From the NCBI RefSeq assembly GCF_002285285.1, contig NZ_NSJF01000004.1:1-64000 (forward strand): a stretch of DNA of 64,000 nucleotides. Reading direction: 5' to 3'. Numbering within the stretch: position 1 is the first letter of the stretch; every line of letters starts with the position of its first letter. The translations under genes and the position numbers were made by a program. The notes under the pieces are model-generated. The model saw only the letters and a list, made by a program, of their open reading frames with translations, was not told the DNA's origin and ran no database searches. Shown one piece after another: positions 26,581 to 34,939 of this stretch. Source of the DNA: Vandammella animalimorsus. GTDB lineage: Bacteria; Pseudomonadota; Gammaproteobacteria; Burkholderiales; Burkholderiaceae_C.

Positions 26581-27528
26581 TCAAGGCGCAGGCAACGCCA
26601 TCACCAGGGCCGAGGCCCTGGTCGATGTGGCCGAGTGCCCATCGTTGATGACCAGCGTCAGTCCTTGCGCATCGGCTGGCAAGGCGCCCTGGAACACCAA
26701 CTCGCCCACCATGGCCTCGTTGTTGGCGATCAGCAGCTTGGGGTTGTCGGCCGAGCGCTGCAGCATGAGGCGATCGCCCGCAGCGGTGCGCAGAAAAGTC
26801 TCGCCCCCTGCCAACTCCGTGCCGCGCGGGCGGCGGCGGTTGCTGAAGGCGATGCTGACCTGCAGCCGGGTGCGGTCGGCCTCGCGCTGCACCGATTGCA
26901 CCTGCACCAAGAGCCCCCCTTCGTTGCTGGCCTGCACCGGGTAGCGCACATCGGCAGCCAGCTTGGCAGCATCGGCGCCCACGCTGTGCACCCGCAGCTG
27001 GGACTGGACCTCGGGCGGCACGGCGATGGGCAGCTTCAGCGCAGGCGCTCGGGTGTCCTGCTCGCCATTGCCTTCATTGACCACCAGCGTCAGCTGCTGG
27101 GTGCCCACGGGGATGGCGCCCAAAAAGGTCAGCTGCCCTTCCATGGAAGCGTTGTTGGCAATTGGCACATTGGCATCCTCAGCCGGGCGCTTGAGCAGCA
27201 GGCGAGTGCCGCCATCGGTGAGCAAGAAGGTGTCGCCGCCAGCCAGCTGTGCGCCTTGCGGGCGGCGCTGGTTGGCAAAGGACACGGCCACATCCAGCAC
27301 CGTGTGGTCGGGCTGGGCGGCCATGCCCTTGACGCGCAGATTCCAGCCGCCCTCGCTGCTGGCCTGCGCCTGCACGGCCGTCATCTGCGCAGCCGCGCTG
27401 GCCTGCGCCTGCGCTGCGGGCAAGCCCCAAGCCCACGCGCAGGCGGCCAGCGCCAGACACATGCAGGCCCGTGCAGCGGGCCTGGCAGTCAGCCTGAAGA
27501 TGTCTGAAAACACGCGGCGGTCTTTCAT
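26581..27528 (-). CDS. secreted protein with two tandem beta-sandwich (DUF4352-like) repeats
   Basis: 315 residues, signal peptide ending near GLPAAQAQA (about residue 42), then two copies of a domain of about 125 residues. The copies align clearly: FANQRRPQGAQLAGGDTFLL with FSNRRRPRGTELAGGETFLR, and LTFLGAIPVGTQQLTLVVNE with LVFQGALPADAQGLTLVIND. The pattern (strand, disordered N/D step, an L..GG..F.L turn, a VFxG pre-strand, LTLVIN strand) is that of DUF4352-like immunoglobulin folds. Start 27528 has AGGAG 6 bp upstream. No catalytic residues are evident. Its place between two cluster genes suggests a periplasmic chaperone, accessory or minor surface subunit. Confidence 0.8.
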   Translation of the reverse strand: MKDRRVFSDIFRLTARPAARACMCLALAACAWAWGLPAAQAQASAAAQMTAVQAQASSEGGWNLRVKGMAAQPDHTVLDVAVSFANQRRPQGAQLAGGDTFLLTDGGTRLLLKRPAEDANVPIANNASMEGQLTFLGAIPVGTQQLTLVVNEGNGEQDTRAPALKLPIAVPPEVQSQLRVHSVGADAAKLAADVRYPVQASNEGGLLVQVQSVQREADRTRLQVSIAFSNRRRPRGTELAGGETFLRTAAGDRLMLQRSADNPKLLIANNEAMVGELVFQGALPADAQGLTLVINDGHSATSTRASALVMALPAP

Positions 27529-27694
27529 GCAAGCTCCTGTCTTCCATTGATGATGAGATCGACCCCAGCCCACGGGCACAGCCAGCCGTACTGGCCCGGC
27601 GGGCATGATGGCATAGCCCCCAGATACCAGGCAAGACGCGTGCATCGCACGCCTGGCCAGTTTGAGGTGGCTGCGCGTCAGCGCAACAGCAACT

Positions 27695-28087
27695 TCAGCG
27701 GATGGTCACGCTGTTGACCTGCACTGGGCCATTGCGCTGGCCCGTCGCGCCATCTTGCGCCTCGGCGCAATCGCCGACGATGCGCACGTCCTGCGTATTG
27801 CGCCCGGTCACCACAACCGTCTCGCCTCGCAACGCACGGCCCTGGATGTTGACACTGTTGACGTTCACGGCAGTGTTGGCATCGCAATGCACCTGGATGC
27901 GCTCGGCCCGGTTGCCTGTAACTTCGATGCGGTTGCCGCGCTGCGGCTGGGCCTTTTGTGCCGGCATGTTTTGCCCCCGTTTCTGCTCTTGTTGCGGATG
28001 CCCCGATTGCGCCCAGCTGCCGCTGGCCATGCTCAGCATGGCTGCTGCGGCGCAGGCGCCCAAGGCAATTCGATGGCGGTGGTTCAT
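27695..28087 (-). CDS. small secreted repeat protein with VNSVNI motifs
   Basis: 130 residues with a signal peptide (to ASGSWAQ, about residue 27), a Gln/Lys/Pro-rich stretch, then a repeat area: RIEVTGNRAERI, AVNVNSVNIQG, TVVVTGRNTQDVRI and a final VQVNSVTIR. The same NVNSVNI and x-V-TGN-x-A elements occur in the 120-residue protein at 34577-34939 and, in looser form, in the 1213-residue protein. Two cysteines (in VHCDAN and VGDCAE) could make a disulfide. Start 28087 has AGGAGG 9 bp upstream. I propose it as a minor subunit or nucleator of the same structure. Confidence 0.78.
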   Translation of the reverse strand: MNHRHRIALGACAAAAMLSMASGSWAQSGHPQQEQKRGQNMPAQKAQPQRGNRIEVTGNRAERIQVHCDANTAVNVNSVNIQGRALRGETVVVTGRNTQDVRIVGDCAEAQDGATGQRNGPVQVNSVTIR

Positions 28088-28137
28088 GGCATGGCCCTCC
28101 TGAGATTGAAGAAGTTGTGCGACCGACAGCGCCCAAG

Positions 28138-29010
28138 TCATGGGGCGGATGACTCTTGCCCAGGCGGCTGCGCCGACGTGTCGGGATCGGGCTGCGGCGG
28201 CACGGTCACGATCGAGCCCTGGCGCAGCCCTGGTATCGACACCTCGGCGGCAGGCATGGGCGCAGCGCGATCGGCAGGGTGCGCCTGCATGGCCGCAGCG
28301 CCCGGCATGGGCGTGGCGTGGGCAGCCGCAGCGCCTTGGCCGGGCGGCTTGCCGGATGCGATGGCAGCGCCCATCTCCTGCGCAAAGCGCTCGGACAGCG
28401 CCAGCTCCTCGGCCGCCATTTGCGAGCCCAGGCTTTGAATCAGGCGCGCCACATCACGGCCGCTGCGCTGGCCCTGCGACGCAGCAAATTGCTGGGTCAG
28501 GCGCGCGTAGCCCAATGCCTTGACCGGATCTGCGGCCACGCCCTGGCCCTTGTGGTACATGCGACTGAGGCGCTCCATGGCTGCGGCATCGCCACGCACG
28601 GCCGCCATCAAATACCAGCGATAGGCTTGGCCGATATCGGCGATGGGCGAGCGCTCATTGCGATAGGCATCGCCCACCAGCGCCATCAGCGCCGGGCTCT
28701 GGCTTTGCAAGGCCTGGGCCTGCAGCTCGCGCAATTCGTTGTGCAACAGCGCGCCACTGCAACCCAGCCCAGGCTGGCCTTTGTCCAGCGCCTCCTGGCA
28801 GGCCTGCACATAGCGCGCAGCATGGCTGTGCGTGGCGGCCTGGGCCGGCGGCGGCGAGGGCGCCTCAAGCTGTGGCTGTGCCCAGCTCCACGTGGCCGCC
28901 CCCAGGCAGGCTGCGGCCAGCGCCAGGCCACGGCGCTGGCGCTTCGGTCGCGGCTGCGGCCTTGGCGGCGTGGGCGATGTCTGGCAGGTATTGATTGGCC
29001 ATTGACTCAT
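28138..29010 (-). CDS. Sel1-like repeat secreted protein
   Basis: 290 residues. Signal-like N-terminus with a basic stretch and hydrophobic core (LALAAACLGAATWSWAQ, about residues 29-45). The middle carries one to two Sel1-like/TPR-type units: DIGQAYRWYLMAAVRGDAAA then MERLSRMYHKGQGVAADPVK. The last 90 residues are Ala/Pro/Met-rich and probably unstructured. The start is 2 bp after the stop of the CsgG-like gene with GGAGGG 7 bp before it, so translation is coupled. Sel1 proteins often act as adaptors; here probably for the exporter. Confidence 0.82.
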   Translation of the reverse strand: MSQWPINTCQTSPTPPRPQPRPKRQRRGLALAAACLGAATWSWAQPQLEAPSPPPAQAATHSHAARYVQACQEALDKGQPGLGCSGALLHNELRELQAQALQSQSPALMALVGDAYRNERSPIADIGQAYRWYLMAAVRGDAAAMERLSRMYHKGQGVAADPVKALGYARLTQQFAASQGQRSGRDVARLIQSLGSQMAAEELALSERFAQEMGAAIASGKPPGQGAAAAHATPMPGAAAMQAHPADRAAPMPAAEVSIPGLRQGSIVTVPPQPDPDTSAQPPGQESSAP

Positions 29011-29012
29011 GC

Positions 29013-30221
29013 TCAGCCCTCCTCATAACGCACCGGCGCGGCCTGTGTGCGGGCGCGCTGCGCAGCCTCCTCGGCCTGGCGCTGTGCGGCCTCCTGAGCC
29101 TGCGCAGCCTCGCGCTTGAACTCCTCATCCCATGGCATGGGCACGTTGAAGAACAGTGGCTCGAAATGCTCCCAGCGCGTGAGGTCGATCTGCGCACCCA
29201 ACTGCGGAAAATGCGCCGCATACACCTGGGCCACAGCCTGGGCCGTGGGCGCATCGAGCTGCTGCGTCACCTGCACGGGCTGCTGGTACTTTTGCAGCAT
29301 CACCTGCGCCAGGCCGATGCGCACCTGCGGGCTCAGCGCCTCGAAGGCGTTGCGCATGTTCTCCACCACCACCGGGTCGGGGTGGCCGTTGGGGATGGTG
29401 CGCCAGTACGGGGTGTTGGTGACCTTGCCGACGATTTCCAGCACGCTCAAATCCACCAAGGTGCGAATGGCCGAATGCCGGCCCTGCATGTACTTGCCCT
29501 CGGTCTTGAAGCCAAAGGCGTCGCCGTAAAAGCCCAGGCTGGCATTGCGCTCGCTGGTCATGTCCAACACTTTCACGACGTTGGAGGATTGCATGCGCGG
29601 CACCATTTGCTGCGTCTGGAAGTTGACCACGTTCAGATCCAGCGCCAGGGCCGAATAAATCGCCACATTGGTGGCGTTGTAGCCCAGGGCCGTGCTGCCA
29701 TGGCCCTTGCCGAATTCCACCGAAGCATTGTTGGCACGGCCTGCGCCAGACAGCGCGCGATCGAACTCGGTCAGTGCGCCGGTAATCAAGTAATCAGGCA
29801 TGGTGACGCCGAACTGCCCGCCAAGCTGAGCCTGGGCCACCAGGTAGTCAGGGTGGTAGGGCACGTACACCACCTTGGCGCCAATGCGGTTGAGCGCCGT
29901 GCGCACCATCTCGGTGACGTCGCCTGGGATTTCGGCCCCGGCCAATGGGCTGGAGAGGTTGGTGGAATCCAGGATGGTGCGCGACTGCACATACAGCACC
30001 GGATCGCCGGACTTATAGACATTGAGCATGTAGCCCAGGCGCTGCAGCGCCTGGGAGTACAGGTTCAGGTTGGCCTGCGGCAGCTCGCGCAGCTCCTGAT
30101 ACGTGGCCAGCTGCTTTTGCGCATCGCGCATGGCGTGTTTGGGCGTCGAGCAGGCAGACAGCAGCGCCGCCGCTGCCAGGGCTGCACACAGCCCGGGGCG
30201 GCCAGGCCAATTGTTTTTCAT
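29013..30221 (-). CDS. CsgG/HfaB-family outer-membrane secretion lipoprotein
   Basis: 402 residues with lipobox LLSACST (Cys24). The CsgG core is recognisable: DVTEMVRTALNRIGAKVVYV, then YLITGALTEFD, a Gly-rich YNATNVAIYSALALDLNVVN (matching the IAVNLRVVN strand of CsgG) and SVLEIVGKV. CsgG forms a nonameric channel exporting curli subunits; HfaB is the Caulobacter homologue exporting holdfast anchor proteins. It is longer than E. coli CsgG (277) because of a C-terminal helical part (about 315-402, ending in Glu/Ala/Gln-rich coiled coil). ATG 30221 was used; GTG 30233 with GAAGAGA upstream is an alternative and keeps the lipobox. It defines the cluster as a secretion system. Confidence 0.87.
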   Translation of the reverse strand: MKNNWPGRPGLCAALAAAALLSACSTPKHAMRDAQKQLATYQELRELPQANLNLYSQALQRLGYMLNVYKSGDPVLYVQSRTILDSTNLSSPLAGAEIPGDVTEMVRTALNRIGAKVVYVPYHPDYLVAQAQLGGQFGVTMPDYLITGALTEFDRALSGAGRANNASVEFGKGHGSTALGYNATNVAIYSALALDLNVVNFQTQQMVPRMQSSNVVKVLDMTSERNASLGFYGDAFGFKTEGKYMQGRHSAIRTLVDLSVLEIVGKVTNTPYWRTIPNGHPDPVVVENMRNAFEALSPQVRIGLAQVMLQKYQQPVQVTQQLDAPTAQAVAQVYAAHFPQLGAQIDLTRWEHFEPLFFNVPMPWDEEFKREAAQAQEAAQRQAEEAAQRARTQAAPVRYEEG

Positions 30222-30349
30222 TGTTGTATTCACAAAATTCTCTTCAATGGACAAACCGGCAGGCACCGGCGCAAAACGCACAGTGCCTGACCTGGGGGAT
30301 CGGATGGAATGCAGGCAGCTTGCCCCCATGCGGCAGGCCGCCGCGCCAC

Positions 30350-30796
30350 TCACCGGCGGTTGTTCAGCACAGTGATGTTTTCCACGCCCTCGCCTTCTAC
30401 ATACAGCGTGACATTGCCCGAGACATTGCCCTGGATCACCGGGCTGGCCACGCGCACCGAGCCATCGGGGCCCTGCGTGACATCCGTGTAGTCCGTGCGG
30501 ATTACAAGGTTGCTCTGGTTGGGCGGCAGCCGCAGCGTGCCGTCCTCACCCACCATGGCCCTGGCATCGACCATGGAGCGATCGGCCAGCGCCTTGGCCA
30601 CGCGCGAGCGCGCCGCCACGCTGGGCGTGACGGTGTCCGTGACCTTGATCTCCTTGTCCTGCATGTCCTTGTACATGCTCATGGCCGTGCCATACTGCAC
30701 CATCTGCGCCTGCGCCAGGCCAGCGCCGCTCAGCCAGGCCAGGGCGGCACAGCTGCATGCCACTGCGGTGCGATGGATTGCTGTTCGTCTGCGCAT
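30350..30796 (-). CDS. small secreted protein of CsgG cluster (HfaA-like position)
   Basis: 148 residues: signal peptide (to LSGAGLAQAQ, about residue 31) and a mature part with no cysteine. The core has VTPSVAARSRVAKALADRSM, then GEDGTLRLPPNQSNLVIRTD and a Gly/Val/Asn C-terminus (QGNVSGNVTLYVEGEGVENI) that could be beta-strands. Start 30796 has GAGGAG 7 bp upstream, and its start is 10 bp after the stop of the giant repeat protein. By position and size it recalls HfaA, which stands next to HfaB; I cannot confirm homology. Possibly a subunit or a cap. Confidence 0.78.
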   Translation of the reverse strand: MRRRTAIHRTAVACSCAALAWLSGAGLAQAQMVQYGTAMSMYKDMQDKEIKVTDTVTPSVAARSRVAKALADRSMVDARAMVGEDGTLRLPPNQSNLVIRTDYTDVTQGPDGSVRVASPVIQGNVSGNVTLYVEGEGVENITVLNNRR

Positions 30797-30806
30797 TGCT
30801 TGCTCC

Positions 30807-33800
30807 TCATTGAAAGACAAAGTTGTAGGCCGGCGCGATCAACACGCTCTGGTTGATCACCCCGGTGGACGGCACGGTATAGGTGTAGCCGGGGTTGGCC
30901 ACATGCGACACATTGGCCGCCACGCCCGCTGCCCCCACCAGCGCGCCGGCATTGATGACGCTGCCCGTGGTCGCGCCCGGCGCCGCAGCGCCCCGGTTGG
31001 CAACGATGTTCACCGAGCCCGTCATTACGCCGTGGTTGATGAGCGAGTTGACCGTGCCGCCGGCCGTGCTCGACTGGTTGCCGGCAATCAGCACGCGCCC
31101 AGCCATCACCCCGTTGTTCACCACCGAGTTGCTGACCCCGCCCATGCTGGCCGAGCCTCGATTGCCCACAATGCTGACATCGGCGGCCATCATCCCGTTG
31201 TTGACCACGCTGTTGACCGTGCCGCTTGTGGAGGCCGTGCCATCGTTGCCGACGATGCTCACCCGGCCAGAGAGCTGCCCCTGGTTCTTCACGGCATTGG
31301 CCACGCCCGCCGAGCTGGCATTGGCCTTGTTGGCCGCCAGCACGATGCGGCCATTCATCGCCCCGCTGTTGTGCACCGAGTTGGCCAGTGCATTGCCGCT
31401 GGCCTGCCCCTGGTTGCCCACGATGGTGACGCTGCCCGAAAGGCTGCCGCTGTTGTCCACGCTGTTGAGCACGCCGCCAGCGGCCGCCTGCCCCCGATTG
31501 TTGAGGATGGCGATCTGCCCGCCCAGGCGTCCATGGCGGTTGCGCACCGAGTTGGCCAATGCGGCATTGGCGCTGCCACGGTTGCCGCTGATGGTGATGG
31601 CGGCATTGCCCAGGCTGCCACTGTTGATCACCGAGGCGTTCACCCCGCCCTGGCTGGCGCTGGCCTGGTTGTTGGCGATCGTGATGCGCGACTGGGCTAT
31701 GCGCCCGCCTTGCTGATTCTTCACGCTGGCCACCGTGCCGCCCGTGCCGATGGAGGCGCGATTGCCCGTGATGCCGATCGAGCTGTGCGCCACGCTGGAG
31801 CCGCCATCGGCCTTCACGCTGCTGGCCTCGGCCCCGGCCGCATCCGCATGCACCTGCTGGGCCTGGTTGCCCACCACATCGAGCCGGCTATTGCTGGCAG
31901 TGCCATCGATGGTCACGCTGTGGGCCAAGGCCTGCTGGCCCTGGCTGGAGCGCACGCCAGTGGCTTGGTTGCCAGCCACGCGCATCTCCAGCGCGCGCAG
32001 GCCTTGGGCTCTCTGGCCCAGCGCCACGCTGTTGACCGAAGCGCCACCCTCCTGCGCATCGACGCGCTCGACCCGGTTGTCCTCCACCAGCAAGCTGCTG
32101 GCTGCCAGCGGGGCCTGGATGTCCAGCGTATTGAGGTTCACATCGGCAAAGCTCTGCCGCTCATTCACACCGAACAGGCCGCGCGTGGTCTGTGCAAATG
32201 CACTCACCGATGCCGCCTGGTTGTTGCGCACCAGCGCCTGGCTTTCCAGTAACCGGCCACGTTGGCTCAGCGCCAGCGTATTGGCCTGCACCAGCGCGCC
32301 ATCGGCGTGCATTTCCTCGGCCCGGTTGGCCTGCACCTGCATATGGCTATCCTTCAGGCCGGCGCCCTGTTGCCCTTCCAGATACACGCTATTGACTGCG
32401 GCAATGCCATGGCGCGACGACCCGTAGCCCAGCGTCTGCTGATGGTCGCCACGCGCATGGATGCCCTGGGCGCGGTTGTTCTCGATCGTCACCGGCGTGC
32501 GCACCAAACTGGCGCCCCGGTAGGCGGCCAGCGACTGCACCAGCGCCGTGCCGCCCATGCCGGAGACCAGCTCGGCCCGATTGCCTGCAATCTGCAGTTG
32601 CGAATCGGCATCGACGCTGCTGTTGTCGTGCAGCAGCACTGCATTGAGCGCCGCCCGCGCACGGGTGTGACTGCTGCTGATGGCTGTGCTGCTGGATTCG
32701 GCCTGCGTCTGCACCTCGATGGCCGTATTGCCCTTCAGCCAGACCGGCGCATGCAAAGCGCTGCCCGCGCCATCGCCGCGCTCCAGGCTGACGGAGTTGG
32801 CCGTGATGCTGCCGCCATCGGCATGCAGCTGCCCGGCCGTATTGGCCTGCAACGCCAACTGCGGGCTGCGCCACTGAGAGCCAACCACCGCCAGACTGTT
32901 GGCCAGCACCACCGCATCCTGCTGGGCTTTCCAAAGCAGGCCGCCGGCCAGCTGCTCCTGGCTGCCTTGTGTGCTCAGCCCCTGGGCTTGGTTGTGCTCG
33001 ATCAGCACCTGCCCATCCTGCAGGCTGGCCTGCTGATCGGCCAGCACACTGTTGGCCATGGCCTGGCCGCCACGCACATCCAGGCCCCGCGCCTGGTTGC
33101 CCTGCTGCAGCACTTGCATGTTTTTCAGCGCGGCTTGATCGGCCAACACCACGCTGTTGGCCCCAGCGCGGCTGGAGCGCTCTGCCGCGCCCAGGGCGCC
33201 ACCCAATGCGGACACACTGCCGCCATTGGTGCGCACCTGCTGCGCGCTGTTGTCCTGCTGTGTCAGGCTGCTGGCATCGAGCTGCGCCTGCAGCGCCCAG
33301 ATGCTGTTGGCCAGCGCCACACCACCACGCGCCTGCACATCCTGCGCATCGTTGCCGGTCTGCGTGTGCTCATTGCGGCCCGCCAGGCGGGTGCGGTCCA
33401 GATTGATGCTGTTGGCCAGGGCGCTGGCGTGGTTGTCCACCGAGGCCAGCGCCCCCATCAGCACGGAGCCCTCGCCACCGAATGCGCCAACACGCTGGGC
33501 CACATTGCCTTGCTGCACAGCATGCCAATTGCGCACCTGGCCATCCATTTGCGTCAACGCCATGGAGTTGGCCATCGCGCCACCGCCCGCCCCCACGATC
33601 TGCCGGGCCTCGTTGCCCTGTTGGTGCAAGAGGCTGTGGCCCAACTGCGTCTGCGCCAATGCGATGCTGTTGGCCAGCGCCGCGCCTTCGAGCTTGGCCT
33701 GCGCCAGCGCACCATAGCCCAGCGCGGCCGAAGCGCCCGAGGCCAGCACCTCGCTGGCCACATTGCCATGCTGCTGAATGCGCACCTGCTGCAAGCCCGA

Positions 33801-34448
33801 CTGGCTGGCCGTCAGCACATTGGCCAGGGCCGAGCCCCCCACACTGCGCACGCCCTGCGCACGCTGCTGGGTATTGCTGATTTCAGAATTCTCTACATCG
33901 GTGCTTTGCAGCAACACACTGTTGGCGCTGGCGCGCCCCGGGATCTGCAGCGAGGCGCTTCCCAGCAAGGCATACAGCTCGGCGCCCTGGGCATGGACAT
34001 CGCCCGCCTCATTGCCAGCCACCGTCACCTGCGAGCCCTGCAGGCGTTTGCGCTCACCCTGGCCAGAAATCAAAATGCTGTTGGCGCTGGCCGCGCCGCC
34101 CAGGGTCGTCATCGGCCCGCTGAGGCGGTTGCCGCTGACCAGCAGCTGGCTTTGCCCCACATCCATGGCCTCCAGCCCAATGGTGTTGACCTGCGCCGTG
34201 GCGATCAGACGCAACACACCTGCCAAGCCAAACCCCAGGCTGCCGCCCAGGCCCACGGCCTCGACCTTTGCCGCGCTGCGGTTGCCCGATACCGTGATGG
34301 CGCTGGAGCGGATGCTGCTGCCTGGGTTGCCCTCCATGACCCAACCCAGGCCGTGCAGCATGTTTTCCTGCGCCTGCACCGGCCATGCCGTCAGCGCACA
34401 GGCTGCAGCGCAGGCCGTGGCCACCACGGTCTTGTTGATTCGCACCAT
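30807..34448 (-). CDS. giant repeat protein, predicted beta-solenoid surface subunit/adhesin
   Basis: 1213 residues; signal peptide to PVQAQ (residue 27). No known enzyme motif and no cysteine in the mature chain that I can see. Zone 1 (about 40-890) has about nineteen irregular units averaging 42 residues with the pattern A-N-S-V-x-L … S-x-L-x-V-x-G-N-x-A-x-x-V-x-A-x-G-G (for example ALANSIALAQTQLGHSLLHQ). Zone 2 (about 893-1173) has ten regular 28-residue units with V-x-I-x-G-N and NSV-x-N-x-G. The last 40 residues are non-repeat and end in YNFVFQ. Start 34448 has GGAG 5 bp upstream. Rich in Ala, Asn, Gln, Gly and Ser like amyloid or solenoid adhesins. The probable main cargo of the adjacent CsgG-like channel. 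Confidence 0.83.
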   Translation of the reverse strand: MVRINKTVVATACAAACALTAWPVQAQENMLHGLGWVMEGNPGSSIRSSAITVSGNRSAAKVEAVGLGGSLGFGLAGVLRLIATAQVNTIGLEAMDVGQSQLLVSGNRLSGPMTTLGGAASANSILISGQGERKRLQGSQVTVAGNEAGDVHAQGAELYALLGSASLQIPGRASANSVLLQSTDVENSEISNTQQRAQGVRSVGGSALANVLTASQSGLQQVRIQQHGNVASEVLASGASAALGYGALAQAKLEGAALANSIALAQTQLGHSLLHQQGNEARQIVGAGGGAMANSMALTQMDGQVRNWHAVQQGNVAQRVGAFGGEGSVLMGALASVDNHASALANSINLDRTRLAGRNEHTQTGNDAQDVQARGGVALANSIWALQAQLDASSLTQQDNSAQQVRTNGGSVSALGGALGAAERSSRAGANSVVLADQAALKNMQVLQQGNQARGLDVRGGQAMANSVLADQQASLQDGQVLIEHNQAQGLSTQGSQEQLAGGLLWKAQQDAVVLANSLAVVGSQWRSPQLALQANTAGQLHADGGSITANSVSLERGDGAGSALHAPVWLKGNTAIEVQTQAESSSTAISSSHTRARAALNAVLLHDNSSVDADSQLQIAGNRAELVSGMGGTALVQSLAAYRGASLVRTPVTIENNRAQGIHARGDHQQTLGYGSSRHGIAAVNSVYLEGQQGAGLKDSHMQVQANRAEEMHADGALVQANTLALSQRGRLLESQALVRNNQAASVSAFAQTTRGLFGVNERQSFADVNLNTLDIQAPLAASSLLVEDNRVERVDAQEGGASVNSVALGQRAQGLRALEMRVAGNQATGVRSSQGQQALAHSVTIDGTASNSRLDVVGNQAQQVHADAAGAEASSVKADGGSSVAHSSIGITGNRASIGTGGTVASVKNQQGGRIAQSRITIANNQASASQGGVNASVINSGSLGNAAITISGNRGSANAALANSVRNRHGRLGGQIAILNNRGQAAAGGVLNSVDNSGSLSGSVTIVGNQGQASGNALANSVHNSGAMNGRIVLAANKANASSAGVANAVKNQGQLSGRVSIVGNDGTASTSGTVNSVVNNGMMAADVSIVGNRGSASMGGVSNSVVNNGVMAGRVLIAGNQSSTAGGTVNSLINHGVMTGSVNIVANRGAAAPGATTGSVINAGALVGAAGVAANVSHVANPGYTYTVPSTGVINQSVLIAPAYNFVFQ
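30929..31772 (-). repeat. ten 84-bp (28-residue) coding repeats
   Basis: Within the giant gene, ten consecutive units of 27-29 residues (mostly 28) begin with I/V-x-I-x-G-N or A-N-N and contain NSV/NAV-x-N about 16 residues later, for example VSIVGNRGSASMGGVSNSVV and VTIVGNQGQASGNALANSVH. DNA copies have diverged, so the repeat is clear at protein level and unlikely to recombine easily. Confidence 0.8.
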
Positions 34449-34576
34449 AAAAACTCCAGCGCCCCAAAAAACCTCCCGGGCTCTCTGCCACAGGTTGGCC
34501 CGAAACACGGGAACCAATCCACGCATGCGCCACATCACAAGCCGGGGGCGCAGGCGTGGATTGAATTCATGCCGTA

Positions 34577-34939
34577 TCAGTTGATGTTGACGCTGTTGAC
34601 GTTGGCCGTGCCACCGATGGCGTAGATGTCCTCGGCGGTGTTGTCCGTCACGTTGATGACGGAATCACTGACCTCGGAACCCGTGATGTTGACGCTGTTG
34701 ACGTTGGCAACGCCTTGCATCTCCAGCTCGGCCACCTTGATGCCCACGCTGCCGCCGCCAGCGGTCACGCGCTTGGCCGAGTTGCCCGAGACGTTGATGG
34801 TGGAGTTCTTGACCGTCGAGCCGTTCGAGCCTGATGCGGAAATCAATCCAGGAACGCTGATATTGCCAGACTGGGCCATGGCACTGGAAGCCAGTACCGA
34901 AGCGAGCAATGCACCAACACAAACCAGTTTGCGAGACAT
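34577..34939 (-). CDS. small secreted repeat protein, first gene of CsgG cluster
   Basis: 120 residues: signal peptide (to SSAMAQ, residue 23) and about two repeat units: NSTINVSGNSAKRVTAGGG … ANVNSVNITGS, then SVINVTDNTAEDIYAIGG … ANVNSVNIN to the stop. It aligns with the N-terminus of the giant protein (SSAITVSGNRSAAKVEA) and with the 130-residue protein at 27695-28087. Start 34939 has TTAGGAG 8 bp upstream, the best ribosome site in the cluster. It is placed first, after a long leader, and its clean short repeats suggest a curlin-like subunit or nucleator. No cysteine in the mature part. Confidence 0.82.
   Translation of the reverse strand: MSRKLVCVGALLASVLASSAMAQSGNISVPGLISASGSNGSTVKNSTINVSGNSAKRVTAGGGSVGIKVAELEMQGVANVNSVNITGSEVSDSVINVTDNTAEDIYAIGGTANVNSVNIN

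Noticed and set aside
32262-34448. Giant repeat protein as a type V autotransporter or two-partner-secretion exoprotein
   Set aside because: No C-terminal barrel, no TPS domain and no TpsB gene; the CsgG-like gene is the neighbouring exporter.
30495-34625. Two long plus-strand frames (30495-32252 and 32262-34625) opposite the giant repeat gene
   Set aside because: I checked which strand is real: the minus product has a signal peptide, ribosome site, regular repeats and a neighbouring exporter; the plus products are His/Gln-rich shadows.
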